Program-made: the position numbers and the translations under genes
Shown: piece after piece, positions 52,807 to 61,132 of the stretch
How the letters are laid out: the number at the start of each line of letters is the position of its first letter
How positions within the stretch are numbered: the stretch's first letter is position 1
The notes under the pieces: model-generated
Told to the model about the DNA's origin: nothing
What the model saw: the letters and a program-made list of their open reading frames with translations, nothing else
Database searches by the model: none
Source: Bradyrhizobium diazoefficiens
GTDB taxonomy: Bacteria; Pseudomonadota; Alphaproteobacteria; Rhizobiales; Xanthobacteraceae
DNA length: 64,000 nt
Direction of reading: 5' to 3'
Assembly (NCBI RefSeq): GCF_016599855.1
Contig: NZ_CP067041.1
Location: 2,356,001-2,420,000 of the forward strand

Positions 52807-54222
52807 TCACACCGTCGCCAGCCTCCTGTACAAGTTGTTGTAACTTCCCGCCGAGATGCTCCAGGAGAACGACCGTCCCATTGCGCTGCGGCGCATGGTG
52901 TCGAGCTGGTCCTGGGCCATGAAGGCGGAGAAGGCGCGGCGGACGCCGCCGAGCAAGGACTCGTGCGAGGGTCTCGAGAACAGGAAGCCGGTCTCGCCGT
53001 CGGTGATGGTCTCGGCAAGGCCACCGGTCTGGTGGCCGATCGGCAGCGAGCCAAAGCGCTGGGCGTACATCTGGCTGAGCCCGCACGGCTCGAAGCGCGA
53101 TGGCATCAAGGTAAAATCGCTGCCGGCAAAGATGCGCCGTGCCTGGGCGTCGTTGAAGCCGATGGTGACGGCAATGGCGTCGGGGCGGCGGCGGTGGGCG
53201 TCGACCAACGCCTGCTCGAGCGCGGGCTCGCCGGAGCCGGTGACCACGATCTGCCCGCCGGCATCGACGATCTCGTCGGCCGCCGACAGCACGAGGTCGA
53301 TGCCCTTCTGGTGCACGAGGCGTGCGACGATCGCGAACATCGGCCCGCGCGAGACCGCCAGCCCAAACTGCTTGCGCACGTAGTCCGCATTGGCCTTCTT
53401 GCCGACCCAGTCGCCGGCGCTGAATTGTTGCGCGAGCTGGGCGCAGGAGCGCGGGTCCCAGCTCTCGTCGATACCGTTGAGGATGCCGGTGAGCTCGGAC
53501 GCGTCGGAGCGGATGCGCAACAGGCCTTCGAGGCCGCAGCCGAATTCCTCCGTGGTGATCTCGCGTGCATAGGTGCCGCTGACGGTGGTGAGATGAGAAG
53601 CGTAGACCAGTCCCGCCTTGAGGAAGGAGAGCCGATCGTAGAACTCGACGCCATCGATATGAAAGGAGCTCTCGGGGACGCCGATCCGTCGCAGCGAGTC
53701 CTTCGGGAAGAGGCCTTGATAGGCGAGGTTGTGGATGGTCAGGATCGACGGCAGCTTGGCGCCTTGCCAGGCGAGGTAGGCCGGCACGAGCGAGGCCTGC
53801 CAGTCATTGGCGTGGATCAGGTCTGCTGCCCAATTCTTGTCCAGCTTGCCCATGGCCAACTCGGCGGCCGCGGAGGCAAAGCGCGCGAAGCGGATGTCGT
53901 TGTCGGGCCAGTCGTGCCCGGACTCGTCGCCATAGGGATTACCGGGGCGGTCATAGAGTTGTGAGCACAACAGCACGTAGACCGGCAGGCCGTCCTTGGT
54001 GGCGGCGCGGCCGAGCGAGCAGCCCGGCATCTCCGCGAACGCCGGGCAACGGCCAACGACCTGAATATGCGTGAGTTGTTCGATGATGTCGCGGTAGCCC
54101 GGAAGCATCACCCGGATATCGGCGAAGGGGCGGAGGGCTCTGGGGAGGGCCGCAGAAACGGCACCAAGTCCGCCGACGCGGACGAAATCGTCCATCTCTG
54201 TCGTGATGAATAAGACCCTCAA
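52807..54222 (-). CDS. glgA: Glycogen synthase (GT5, ADP-glucose type)
   Basis: 471 residues from TTG 54222 with GGGAGAGGG upstream; a start further downstream would remove the conserved opening LFITTEMDDF. The nucleotide-sugar loop is VRVGGLGAVSAALPRAL, where Arg-Val stands in place of the usual Lys-Thr before GGL. HANDWQASLVPAYL, TIHNLAYQGLFP, TTVSGTYAREI and SRFEPCGLSQMYAQRFG give the GT5 family signature with the catalytic Glu in EPCGL. It transfers glucose from ADP-glucose to a glucan. No other glg gene flanks it here; the debranching gene upstream in the window is the nearest relative in function. Confidence 0.88.
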   Translation of the reverse strand: MRVLFITTEMDDFVRVGGLGAVSAALPRALRPFADIRVMLPGYRDIIEQLTHIQVVGRCPAFAEMPGCSLGRAATKDGLPVYVLLCSQLYDRPGNPYGDESGHDWPDNDIRFARFASAAAELAMGKLDKNWAADLIHANDWQASLVPAYLAWQGAKLPSILTIHNLAYQGLFPKDSLRRIGVPESSFHIDGVEFYDRLSFLKAGLVYASHLTTVSGTYAREITTEEFGCGLEGLLRIRSDASELTGILNGIDESWDPRSCAQLAQQFSAGDWVGKKANADYVRKQFGLAVSRGPMFAIVARLVHQKGIDLVLSAADEIVDAGGQIVVTGSGEPALEQALVDAHRRRPDAIAVTIGFNDAQARRIFAGSDFTLMPSRFEPCGLSQMYAQRFGSLPIGHQTGGLAETITDGETGFLFSRPSHESLLGGVRRAFSAFMAQDQLDTMRRSAMGRSFSWSISAGSYNNLYRRLATV

Positions 54223-54425
54223 GAACGATTGCCCTCTCCCGATCCTGGTTGCTGCTATGCAAGATCGGGTCCAGTTGCCCCTGGAAATCTCAAGCCCCCC
54301 GCGAGACGCATCGGTTCGGTAAAGGCTTTCCTACCCAGCCGCCGCCCTCTAGGGTCGGCGCACCAACCAGAGAGGACAACGATTGTTCCTAACAGATTTG
54401 GGGACTCGGCAGGGGCGCAGCACGA

Positions 54426-55622
54426 ATGCAGCTAGCAGATAAGCATGAGGGGACGACGACAAAGGCCTTCGCGGGCTTAAGGGTCCTGGACTTTTCGACG
54501 ACCATCGCCGGCCCTCACTGCGCGCGGATGCTTGCCGATATGGGCGCCGAGGTCATCAAGATCGAGACCGATGGCGGCGAGACGATGCGGACGCGGCCAC
54601 CGCTGCGCAAGGGCTGCAGCACCGCGTTCGGCCAGCTCAATGTCGGCAAGAAGAGCGTCGTGCTCGACCTCAAATCGGAGGACGGTAAGGAGGCGGTCCG
54701 CCGGCTGGTCGCCACTGCCGACATCCTGGTCGAGAACTTCCGTCCCGGCGTGATGCGCCGCCTGCGGCTCGACTATGACAGAATGCGTCCAGTCAATCCC
54801 AGGCTGATCTACTGCTCGATCTCCGGCTACGGCCAGAGCGGCCCCTCGGCCGAGCTGCCGGCCTATGCGCCGGTGATCCACGCGGCCTCCGGCTACGACA
54901 TGGCACATCTCGCTTACCAGCCCGGCCGCGTCAGGCCCGACTATTGCGGCATCTACCATGCCGACGTCGTCACCGGCACGTACGGCTTCGGCGCGATTGC
55001 GTCGGCGCTCTATCAGCGCACGGTCACCGGGCTCGGCCAGCACATCGACGTCTCCATGCTGGAGTCGATGCTGACGCTGACGTTGACGGAGCTACAGAGC
55101 TCGCAATTCCCGATGAAGCCGCCGCCGCGTCCGATGTTCGGCCCGACCGAGACGGCCGATGGCTATGTCATGATCACTGTCGCGAGCGAAAAGACGTTCC
55201 AGGGATTGATGGGGGTGATCGGCCGCTCCGAATGGATGTCCGATCCACGCTTCTCCACCTACGCCCCGCGGCGTGAGAACTGGGCCGACATGATGGACGG
55301 CGTCGAAGCCTGGTCGCGACAGCTTTCGACCGATGCCTGTCTCGTCGCCCTGGGCGCGGCCGGCGTGCCTGCCTCGGCCTATCGCACCATCGCCGAAGCC
55401 TTGGCCGATCCGCAGCTTGCACACCGGCAGGCGCTCTCGTCCGTGGAAGACGGAGGCGGCTCGTTTCAGGTGCTCAATCTGCCGTTCCGAATGACGGGCG
55501 CCGACACGATGCCGGGCAAGACCGTGGCCGTGCTTGGCGAGCATACGCGCGAATTGCGCGATGAGGTTGGCCTTTCCGAAGTCACGTCAATTCCGTCAGG
55601 CAAAACGGCCCTGCAGGGCTGA
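54426..55622 (+). CDS. Family III CoA-transferase (CaiB/BaiF)
   Basis: 398 residues from ATG 54426. The family signature begins at AGLRVLDFSTTIAGPHCARML, then DMGAEVIKIE and LNVGKKSVVLDLKSEDG. The catalytic Asp is in IYHADVVTGTYGFGA, matching the conserved Asp of CaiB-type transferases. It moves CoA from a donor thioester to a carboxylic acid. No ribosome-binding site is strong. The next gene is an alcohol dehydrogenase 128 bases away; both may belong to a small acid/aldehyde pathway, which is inference. Confidence 0.9.
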   Translation: MQLADKHEGTTTKAFAGLRVLDFSTTIAGPHCARMLADMGAEVIKIETDGGETMRTRPPLRKGCSTAFGQLNVGKKSVVLDLKSEDGKEAVRRLVATADILVENFRPGVMRRLRLDYDRMRPVNPRLIYCSISGYGQSGPSAELPAYAPVIHAASGYDMAHLAYQPGRVRPDYCGIYHADVVTGTYGFGAIASALYQRTVTGLGQHIDVSMLESMLTLTLTELQSSQFPMKPPPRPMFGPTETADGYVMITVASEKTFQGLMGVIGRSEWMSDPRFSTYAPRRENWADMMDGVEAWSRQLSTDACLVALGAAGVPASAYRTIAEALADPQLAHRQALSSVEDGGGSFQVLNLPFRMTGADTMPGKTVAVLGEHTRELRDEVGLSEVTSIPSGKTALQG

Positions 55623-55750
55623 CGAACGGCCTCGCGCGGCAAGCATTGCGGCCCTGCGCGTGGTTCGCTTGCCATCATCCGCAGGCCTCAATTAGAGAGG
55701 TCCAGGTTGGCAGTTGCGATGAAAACGAGAAGCATGCCGGGAGGACGCCG

Positions 55751-56818
55751 ATGAAGAGTTTCAAGGTCGCCGATTTCAAGGCGCCGCTGCAGGAGTTCGA
55801 CGAGGCTACGCCGCAGCCGACGGGCACGCAGGTGCTGATCAAGGTCAAGGCCGCCGGTGTCTGTCACAGCGATCTCCACATCTGGGAAGGCGGCTACGAT
55901 CTCGGCCACGGCCGCAAGCCGCTGTCGCTGAGGGATCGCGGCATCAACCTGCCGCTGACGATGGGCCACGAGACCGTCGGTGAAGTCCTCGCTTTCGGTC
56001 CGGACGTGAAGCCGACCGACCAGGGCGATCTTAGGCACGGCGATGTCGGCCTCGTCTATCCCTGGATCGGCTGCGGCAAGTGCACCACGTGTCTCGCCGG
56101 TGACGAGAACATGTGCCTGACGCCGCGCTCGCTCGGCGTCTATTGCGACGGCGGCTATTCCGATCACATGCTGGTGCCGCATCCGCGCTATCTGCTCAAC
56201 CTGAGGGGGCTCGATCCCGCCACGGCCGCACCTTACGCCTGCTCGGGCGTCACCACCTACAGCGCACTGAAGAAGGTCGAGCAGCATTTCGACACGCCGA
56301 TCGTGATGTTCGGCGCCGGCGGGCTCGGTCTGATGGCGCTGTCGCTCTTGAAGGCGATGGGCGGCAAGGGCGCGATCATGGTCGACATCGACGCCAAAAA
56401 GCGCGGGGCCGCCGAGAAGGCCGGTGCGCTCGCGACGGTCGATCCCAAGGCGGGCGATGCGCTGGAGCAGCTGGCGAAGAAAGCAGGCGGTCCGATCCGC
56501 GCCGTGATCGATCTCGTCGGCAATGCCGCGACGACGCAGCTCGGCTTCGACTGTCTGACCAAGGGCGGCAAGCTGGTCCTCGTCGGCCTGTTCGGCGGCG
56601 GTGCGACCTGGGCGCTGCCGCTGATTCCGATCAAGGCGCTCACGATCCAGGGCAGCTATGTCGGCAATTTGCGCGAGACGCAGGAGCTGCTCGACCTCGT
56701 GCGCGCCAAGAACGTCGCGCCGATCCCCGTGACGAAGGTGCCGCTCGCCAAGGCCAACGATGCGTTGCTGCAATTGCAGCAGGGCGCGGTTGTCGGGCGC
56801 ACGGTGCTGACGCCGTAG
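55751..56818 (+). CDS. Zinc-containing alcohol dehydrogenase (MDR family)
   Basis: 355 residues from ATG 55751, with GGGAGG upstream. Catalytic zinc ligands are Cys of AAGVCHSDLH and His/Glu of MGHETVGEV; the structural zinc cluster is in GCGKCTTCLAGDENMC. The cofactor motif VMFGAGGLGLMALSLLKAMG marks NAD(P) binding. It should oxidise a primary or secondary alcohol. The insertion GHGRKPLSLRDRGINLP between the zinc ligands occurs in a subgroup. It is downstream of the CoA-transferase gene and followed by repeat D. Confidence 0.92.
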   Translation: MKSFKVADFKAPLQEFDEATPQPTGTQVLIKVKAAGVCHSDLHIWEGGYDLGHGRKPLSLRDRGINLPLTMGHETVGEVLAFGPDVKPTDQGDLRHGDVGLVYPWIGCGKCTTCLAGDENMCLTPRSLGVYCDGGYSDHMLVPHPRYLLNLRGLDPATAAPYACSGVTTYSALKKVEQHFDTPIVMFGAGGLGLMALSLLKAMGGKGAIMVDIDAKKRGAAEKAGALATVDPKAGDALEQLAKKAGGPIRAVIDLVGNAATTQLGFDCLTKGGKLVLVGLFGGGATWALPLIPIKALTIQGSYVGNLRETQELLDLVRAKNVAPIPVTKVPLAKANDALLQLQQGAVVGRTVLTP

Positions 56819-56835
56819 TTTCACTCTCTCTCCAT

Positions 56836-56923
56836 CGTCATTGCGAGCGAAGCGAAGCAATCCAGAAGTCGCACCGCGGAAACGGTCTGGATTGCTTCGT
56901 CGCAAGAGCTCCTCGCAATGACG
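56836..56923. repeat. Palindromic intergenic repeat D, copy 2
   Basis: An 88-base near-palindrome, CGTCATTGCGAGCGAAGCG at the left to CTCGCAATGACG at the right, matching the reverse complement of the copy at 52691-52777. It ends about 30 bases before the next start codon. Confidence 0.8.
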
Positions 56924-56953
56924 AGCCACATCTTTCTTGCGCAGGAATCACCC

Positions 56954-58033
56954 ATGTCCGCAAACAACGCCTTCCACATCGCCGTGCTCGCCGGTGATGG
57001 CATCGGCCCCGAAGTCATGGCGCCCGCGCTCGAGGTGCTGCGCAAGATCGAGGCGAAGTCGGACTTGCGCTTCCGCTTCACCGAGGCGCCCGCCGGCGCC
57101 AACAATTATCTCGCCACCGGCAAATCGATGCCTGATAGCACGATCAAGCTGTGCGAGGACGTGGATGCGATCTTGCTTGGCGCTTGCGGCCTGCCCTCGG
57201 TGCGCTATCCTGACAATACCGAGATCGCGCCGCAGATCGAGCTGCGCTTCCTCTTCGATCTCTATGCCGGCGTGCGGCCGGCCCGGCTGATTCCGGGCGT
57301 GCCGAGCCCGATCGTCGGCGCCGACCAGCGCGGCATCGATCTCGTCGTCATCCGCGAATCCACTGAAGGCCTGTTCGCTTCGATGGGCAAGGGCGTCGTG
57401 ACGCATGAAGATGCGCGCGAGACCATGGTGATCACGCGCAAGACCTCCGAGCGCCTGTTCGACTTCTCGTTCCGCCTCGCCGAACGGCGCAAGGCGCGCG
57501 GCAAGCCGGGGACATTGGCCTGCGTCGACAAGGCGAATGTGTTCAAGGCCTTTGCGTTCTTCCGCGGCATCTTCGACGAGATCGCGAAGAAGCATCCCGA
57601 AGTGAAGACCGATCGGCTCTATGTCGACGCCTGCTCGGCGATGCTGGTCAAGCGTCCCTGGGATTTCGACGTGATGGTGATGGAGAACATGTTCGGCGAC
57701 ATCGTCTCCGACATCACCGCGAGCCTGATCGGCGGCCTCGGTATGGCGCCGTCGGCCGATATCGGCGACAAATACGCCGTGTTCCAGCCGTGCCACGGCA
57801 CCGCGCCCGACATCATGGGGCAGGGCAAGGCCAACCCCACCGGCATGATCCTGTCGGCCGCGATGATGCTGGACTGGCTCGCCGACAAGCACAGCGTGGA
57901 GAGCGCCGCTGAAGCGAGTGGGAAAATTGAGCGCGCGGTGGATCAGGTCTATGCCGGCGGCCTCAAGCCGATGGAGTTCGGCGGCAGCAACGGCACGGCC
58001 GATATCACTAAGGCGGTGCTCGCGGCGCTGTAG
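56954..58033 (+). CDS. Isopropylmalate/tartrate-type decarboxylating dehydrogenase
   Basis: 359 residues from ATG 56954 (GCAGGAA upstream); an earlier ATG at 56918 falls inside repeat D. VLAGDGIGPEVMAPALEVL opens the family, followed by RESTEGLFASMGKG, catalytic Lys in DKANVFKAFAFFRG, NMFGDIVSDITASLIGGLGM, and PCHGTAPDIMGQGKANPTGM. RESTEG rather than RELTGG argues against a standard LeuB. Substrate uncertain among 3-isopropylmalate, tartrate or related hydroxy acids. A stem-loop terminator follows. Confidence 0.86.
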   Translation: MSANNAFHIAVLAGDGIGPEVMAPALEVLRKIEAKSDLRFRFTEAPAGANNYLATGKSMPDSTIKLCEDVDAILLGACGLPSVRYPDNTEIAPQIELRFLFDLYAGVRPARLIPGVPSPIVGADQRGIDLVVIRESTEGLFASMGKGVVTHEDARETMVITRKTSERLFDFSFRLAERRKARGKPGTLACVDKANVFKAFAFFRGIFDEIAKKHPEVKTDRLYVDACSAMLVKRPWDFDVMVMENMFGDIVSDITASLIGGLGMAPSADIGDKYAVFQPCHGTAPDIMGQGKANPTGMILSAAMMLDWLADKHSVESAAEASGKIERAVDQVYAGGLKPMEFGGSNGTADITKAVLAAL

Positions 58034-58047
58034 CTAACCCATCAAGG

Positions 58048-58069
58048 AAAGGGGCCTCGCGGCCCCTTT
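58048..58069 (+). terminator. Terminator of the dehydrogenase gene
   Basis: Arms AAAGGGGCC (58048-58056) and GGCCCCTTT (58061-58069) enclose a 4-base loop, 14 bases after the stop. The short T-run is consistent with an intrinsic terminator, also usable by the opposing small gene. Confidence 0.8.
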
Positions 58070-58074
58070 GTCAT

Positions 58075-58350
58075 TTACCAGCGGCGCCAGTGGCGGTGAC
58101 CCCAGCCCCAGGGACGTCCGTAGAACCGGCGCGGGCCATAGAAGCCGTACGCGCCGTAATAATTCGGACGCCACCAGCAGCGGCCCCAGGGGTTACAGAC
58201 CCAGCGCACCTGATCGACATGTGCGGCCGGACCGCTTGCAATCTGGTTCGCCTGCGGGATGCCATTCGGCATTGCCGCGAGCGCTTGTCCCGACGCGAGC
58301 GCGGCGCCGCCCATGAGAGCCAGACCAAGAACAGCAAGTTTGAGTTTCAT
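58075..58350 (-). CDS. Small secreted GCG_CRPN-type peptide
   Basis: 91 residues. A Sec signal peptide (LKLAVLGLALMGGAALASG, cut near ALA) precedes a mature part with HVDQVRWVCNPWGRCWWRPN and a Tyr/Gly/Arg/Trp-rich tail. VRWVCNPWGRCWWRPNYY is the hallmark I recall for the GCG_CRPN group of small exported proteins in Bradyrhizobiaceae and relatives. The two Cys could form a disulfide. The function is unknown. It is convergent with the dehydrogenase gene, and its terminator overlaps that one. Confidence 0.85.
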   Translation of the reverse strand: MKLKLAVLGLALMGGAALASGQALAAMPNGIPQANQIASGPAAHVDQVRWVCNPWGRCWWRPNYYGAYGFYGPRRFYGRPWGWGHRHWRRW

Positions 58351-58454
58351 CGCAATCTCCCTCGTTGGTGGCGGAAGAACTTGCGAGGGATCAACTGGTT
58401 GCTATCGCGGCGCAAGCGCGCGAGGAATTTAATCTTCGTGAATGAAGCTTCAGC

Positions 58455-58641
58455 TTACTTCCCCTGGAACTGCGGCTCGCGCGCCTTCCATGAAGGCCAG
58501 GCGGCCCTCGCCAAATCCCTCCCACATCTCCAGCGACATTGCGTTGCGCTTGCCGGGATTGTTGAAGGTGATCACGCCGACGCCGTCGGTGATTTGCTTG
58601 AGGATCTTGCCGGCGGCGTAGCCGCGCGGATGGCGCGCCGG
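58455..58641 (-). pseudogene. Remnant of an enoyl-CoA hydratase/isomerase (crotonase) gene with large internal deletion
   Basis: Read on the minus strand from about 58641, the frame gives AAGKILKQITDGVGVITF then NNPGKRNAMSLEMWEGFGEG, the first 35-40 residues of a crotonase. It passes directly into GRLAFME and, after a frame change, REPQFQGK and a TAA at 58455-58457, which is the usual C-terminal end of the same protein family. Around 200 residues between the two are missing. The remains therefore look like both ends of one gene joined by deletion, with a later small indel. The 385-base gap 58351-58735 shows nothing else that I can support. Confidence 0.7.
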
Positions 58642-58735
58642 CTCAAATCGAATCCCTCAATCTCGCCCAATCCGGCCGCGCCCCCGCGACGCGGCGGATT
58701 GAACATCGGCCGTGAAGGCCGGACCGTCGACCGGC

Positions 58736-59140
58736 TCAGCTCTCGTTGGCTGCGATCGATTCCATCAGCGACACGAGCTGACGCTGCACCGTCTGATCCT
58801 TGATCTTGCTGTAGGCGCGCAGCAGACGGAGGCTGAAAGCCGAGTCCAGGAACAGGAGGCTTTCGACTTCGCGGGCCTTGTTGTCGCCGTCATAGAAGAA
58901 GGTCACGGGCACGTCGAGGGCGGTGGCGATCTGCTGAAGCCGAGCTGCGCCGACGCGATTGACGCCCTTCTCGTATTTCTGGACCTGCTGAAAGCTGACA
59001 CCAAGCTTTTCGCCGAGCTCAGCCTGCGAGATCTTCATCTCGACGCGCCGCAGACGGATCCGCTTGCCGAGCTCGATGTCCGGCTTGCCGGCACTGCGCT
59101 GCTTCATTCTCTTCGCCGCTGCTTTCATCTTCTTTTTCAC
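58736..59140 (-). CDS. XRE/Cro-CI-type DNA-binding protein
   Basis: 134 residues from GTG 59140; internal Met codons at 59128 and further on are alternatives. The helix-turn-helix spans about residues 25-80: LGKRIRLRRVEMKISQAELG and EKLGVSFQQVQKYEKGVNRV, typical of the HTH_3 fold. The first 20 residues are very basic. The start overlaps the stop of the LysR gene (GTGA), so the two regulators are probably made together. The C-terminal 50 residues are helical, perhaps for dimerisation. The target is unknown. Confidence 0.9.
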   Translation of the reverse strand: MKKKMKAAAKRMKQRSAGKPDIELGKRIRLRRVEMKISQAELGEKLGVSFQQVQKYEKGVNRVGAARLQQIATALDVPVTFFYDGDNKAREVESLLFLDSAFSLRLLRAYSKIKDQTVQRQLVSLMESIAANES

Positions 59141-60138
59141 CTTTGTTCTTCGGTTGAAAATCCCCCGAAGAGCTGGGTCAGGGGTTCGCCCATATACGAG
59201 TCCTTGAATTCATGCGGATGCACGAACTCTTCCTTAAACCACGGGAAGCGGGCCGGATTGAAAGCTTCGATCAGCCAATCAATCATGTGCCGCACACGCG
59301 GAATCCGGCCGCTACCGGGATGGTAGGACAACCAGATATCCAGCGGTCGATTCAACTCGACCTCCAGTGGAATCAACTTCCCGCCAAGCGCAATGGCATA
59401 ACTCGGGAATACGCCGATTCCGGCTCCATTCGCGACAGCCCAGTAGTTGGCGCTTGAGACGTTCGTCTTCATGACCAGAAGGTCACGTTCCGGAACGCCC
59501 GGGAAGAAGCTCTCAAAACTTTCTTTAGCGGCGATCTGATCGGCGAATTGCAGCACCAGGCGGTGCTTGATCAATTCCGCCGCGGAGCGCGGCGCGCCAT
59601 ATTTCTCGACGTAACTCCTGGAGGCCCAGAACATCAGGTGCATGCGGCCGAGCCGCACCAGCTTGACGTCGAGCGCGGAGGGCCGCGACAGATGGATGGC
59701 GACGTCGGCCTCGTGGCGGGAGACGTCGGCCGAGCGCATCGCGCAATGCAGGTCGACCAGGATCTTCGGATAGGCTTGCTGGAATTCGACCAGCCGCGGG
59801 GCGAGCCAGAATGTGCCGAGACCCTCGGTTACGGCGACACGAACCTCCCCGGACAGGACATTGGTCGTCGAATCGCTGGTGCGCAACACGTCGAAGGCGG
59901 CCGCCTCCATACGCTCGACGGCGGAGACCACCAGCGCGCCTTCGTCGGTGAGATGCGTGCCGTGGACGTCGCGGGTAAACAGGGTGGTGCCCGTCTGGCG
60001 TTCGAAATCATCGATCCGCCGGCGGACAGCGTTGATCGACAGCGACAAGCGTTCGGCCGCCGAGCGGAAACTGCCGCAGCGGACCACTTCCAGGAATATC
60101 CGAGCCGCATCCCAATCCGAGAGGCCGCTGATATTCAT
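59137..60138 (-). CDS. LysR-family transcriptional regulator
   Basis: 333 residues when started at ATG 60138 (GGAAG upstream); ATG 60186 is an alternative. The N-terminal helix-turn-helix (AARIFLEVVRCGSFRSAAERL then LSINAVRRRIDDFERQTGT) is followed by a substrate-binding-type effector domain with LGTFWLAPRLVEFQQAYPKI. It is a typical LysR length. The downstream XRE gene overlaps it. No divergent target gene is apparent; the nearest upstream gene is about 500 bases away. Confidence 0.92.
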   Translation of the reverse strand: MNISGLSDWDAARIFLEVVRCGSFRSAAERLSLSINAVRRRIDDFERQTGTTLFTRDVHGTHLTDEGALVVSAVERMEAAAFDVLRTSDSTTNVLSGEVRVAVTEGLGTFWLAPRLVEFQQAYPKILVDLHCAMRSADVSRHEADVAIHLSRPSALDVKLVRLGRMHLMFWASRSYVEKYGAPRSAAELIKHRLVLQFADQIAAKESFESFFPGVPERDLLVMKTNVSSANYWAVANGAGIGVFPSYAIALGGKLIPLEVELNRPLDIWLSYHPGSGRIPRVRHMIDWLIEAFNPARFPWFKEEFVHPHEFKDSYMGEPLTQLFGGFSTEEQR

Positions 60139-60657
60139 TTTTGAGCGTTCTTCCAGAGGAACGCCCCTTTCCGCCAAGGAGTGCATACAAGTCCCTTCCA
60201 GTTGCTAAACTGGCAGAATCTAGCGCAAACCACAACCACGGCGGGTTGCGGATAGGCGAGTTTTGAACGCCATCGTTACCGTGCTACAAGTGGTATTTGA
60301 GTGTGCCTGGGGCTGGGAATCGGGCGAGTTATCGTTCGGAAGAGGGGTGCGCGTGCGTTCCGTTGCGAGCCTTGATATGGCTGCGGGATTGCCGGGTCCA
60401 TATGGACCGGGGACGGTCGTGCAAAATGTTGCGCGCCCTCGCGGGATAGATCGATCGCGCCGGCCTGAGCGTTTCATCGTTGATCGGTCCGGCTTGCGTG
60501 GCGGGGCGATGCCGCCTGGAACTGCGGTTTCGACGCAGCAACACACTGAAATCGTATTCGAGCGCGCGGACTCCTCGTGCTATCCTTCATTCTCTTGGGG
60601 GGCCAAGGGGATCGTTCCAAACACGTCTCACAGGCCGAACTAACGGAAAGAACGCCG
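60139..60657. other. Intergenic region with a 14-base palindrome
   Basis: 519 bases between the LysR gene and a small conserved gene. The perfect palindrome GGTCCATATGGACC at 60395-60408 is the only ordered element that stands out and could be a regulator site. Open frames in the region are Arg/Gly-rich and lack signals, so I call no gene. Confidence 0.4.
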
Positions 60658-60924
60658 GTGTCGCATTCAGACGAACAGTTGCAGTCGGTGCTCGAGACGC
60701 TCGAGGAGTGCCGCAAGGTTCTCAACGAGAGCAACAGCCGCGAATCGGCTGAGTTGCTTTCGATCGTCATCCTCGATGTCCGGATGAAGCTCAAAGGAAT
60801 TGACAGTGCCGACCTGAAGGCATTGTGCGACGAAATGCTGCGGAGCGCTGCCAGCGAACCGCCGCCCCCCTCCAAGCAGACGCAGGACCAGCCCCGGCGT
60901 CCGCTGCTCCGCGTGGTGAAGTAG
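60658..60924 (+). CDS. Small conserved hypothetical protein
   Basis: 88 residues if started at GTG 60658, which has GGAAAG eight bases upstream; a longer ATG start at 60577 is possible. The protein is acidic and helical (EQLQSVLETLEECRKVLNE, then SRESAELLSIVILDVRMKL), with a Pro/Gln-rich C-terminus. No known domain is recognised. It lies about 210 bases before the CcdA-type gene. Role unknown. Confidence 0.6.
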   Translation: MSHSDEQLQSVLETLEECRKVLNESNSRESAELLSIVILDVRMKLKGIDSADLKALCDEMLRSAASEPPPPSKQTQDQPRRPLLRVVK

Positions 60925-61132
60925 CCGCGCCGCCGATCTCGCGTTTTGGCGAGATTTGTGCGCGTCCCGGTGCCGCATCTGTGATCGCAGATGGCATCGG
61001 GAGGAGCCCTGGTTTGATCGCGCCTCTGTTGCGCATTCCCCGGCATCGGCTACACCAGAGCCGGTTCGGCCCAGGCTGCGTGCGCATTCCCCGCGCGCTG
61101 GCCCGAGGGCCCGGGATGGCTCCGACTACATC

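Noticed and set aside
58736..59140. Toxin-antitoxin antitoxin reading of the XRE protein
   Set aside because: No toxin-like small gene is adjacent; the partner is a LysR regulator.
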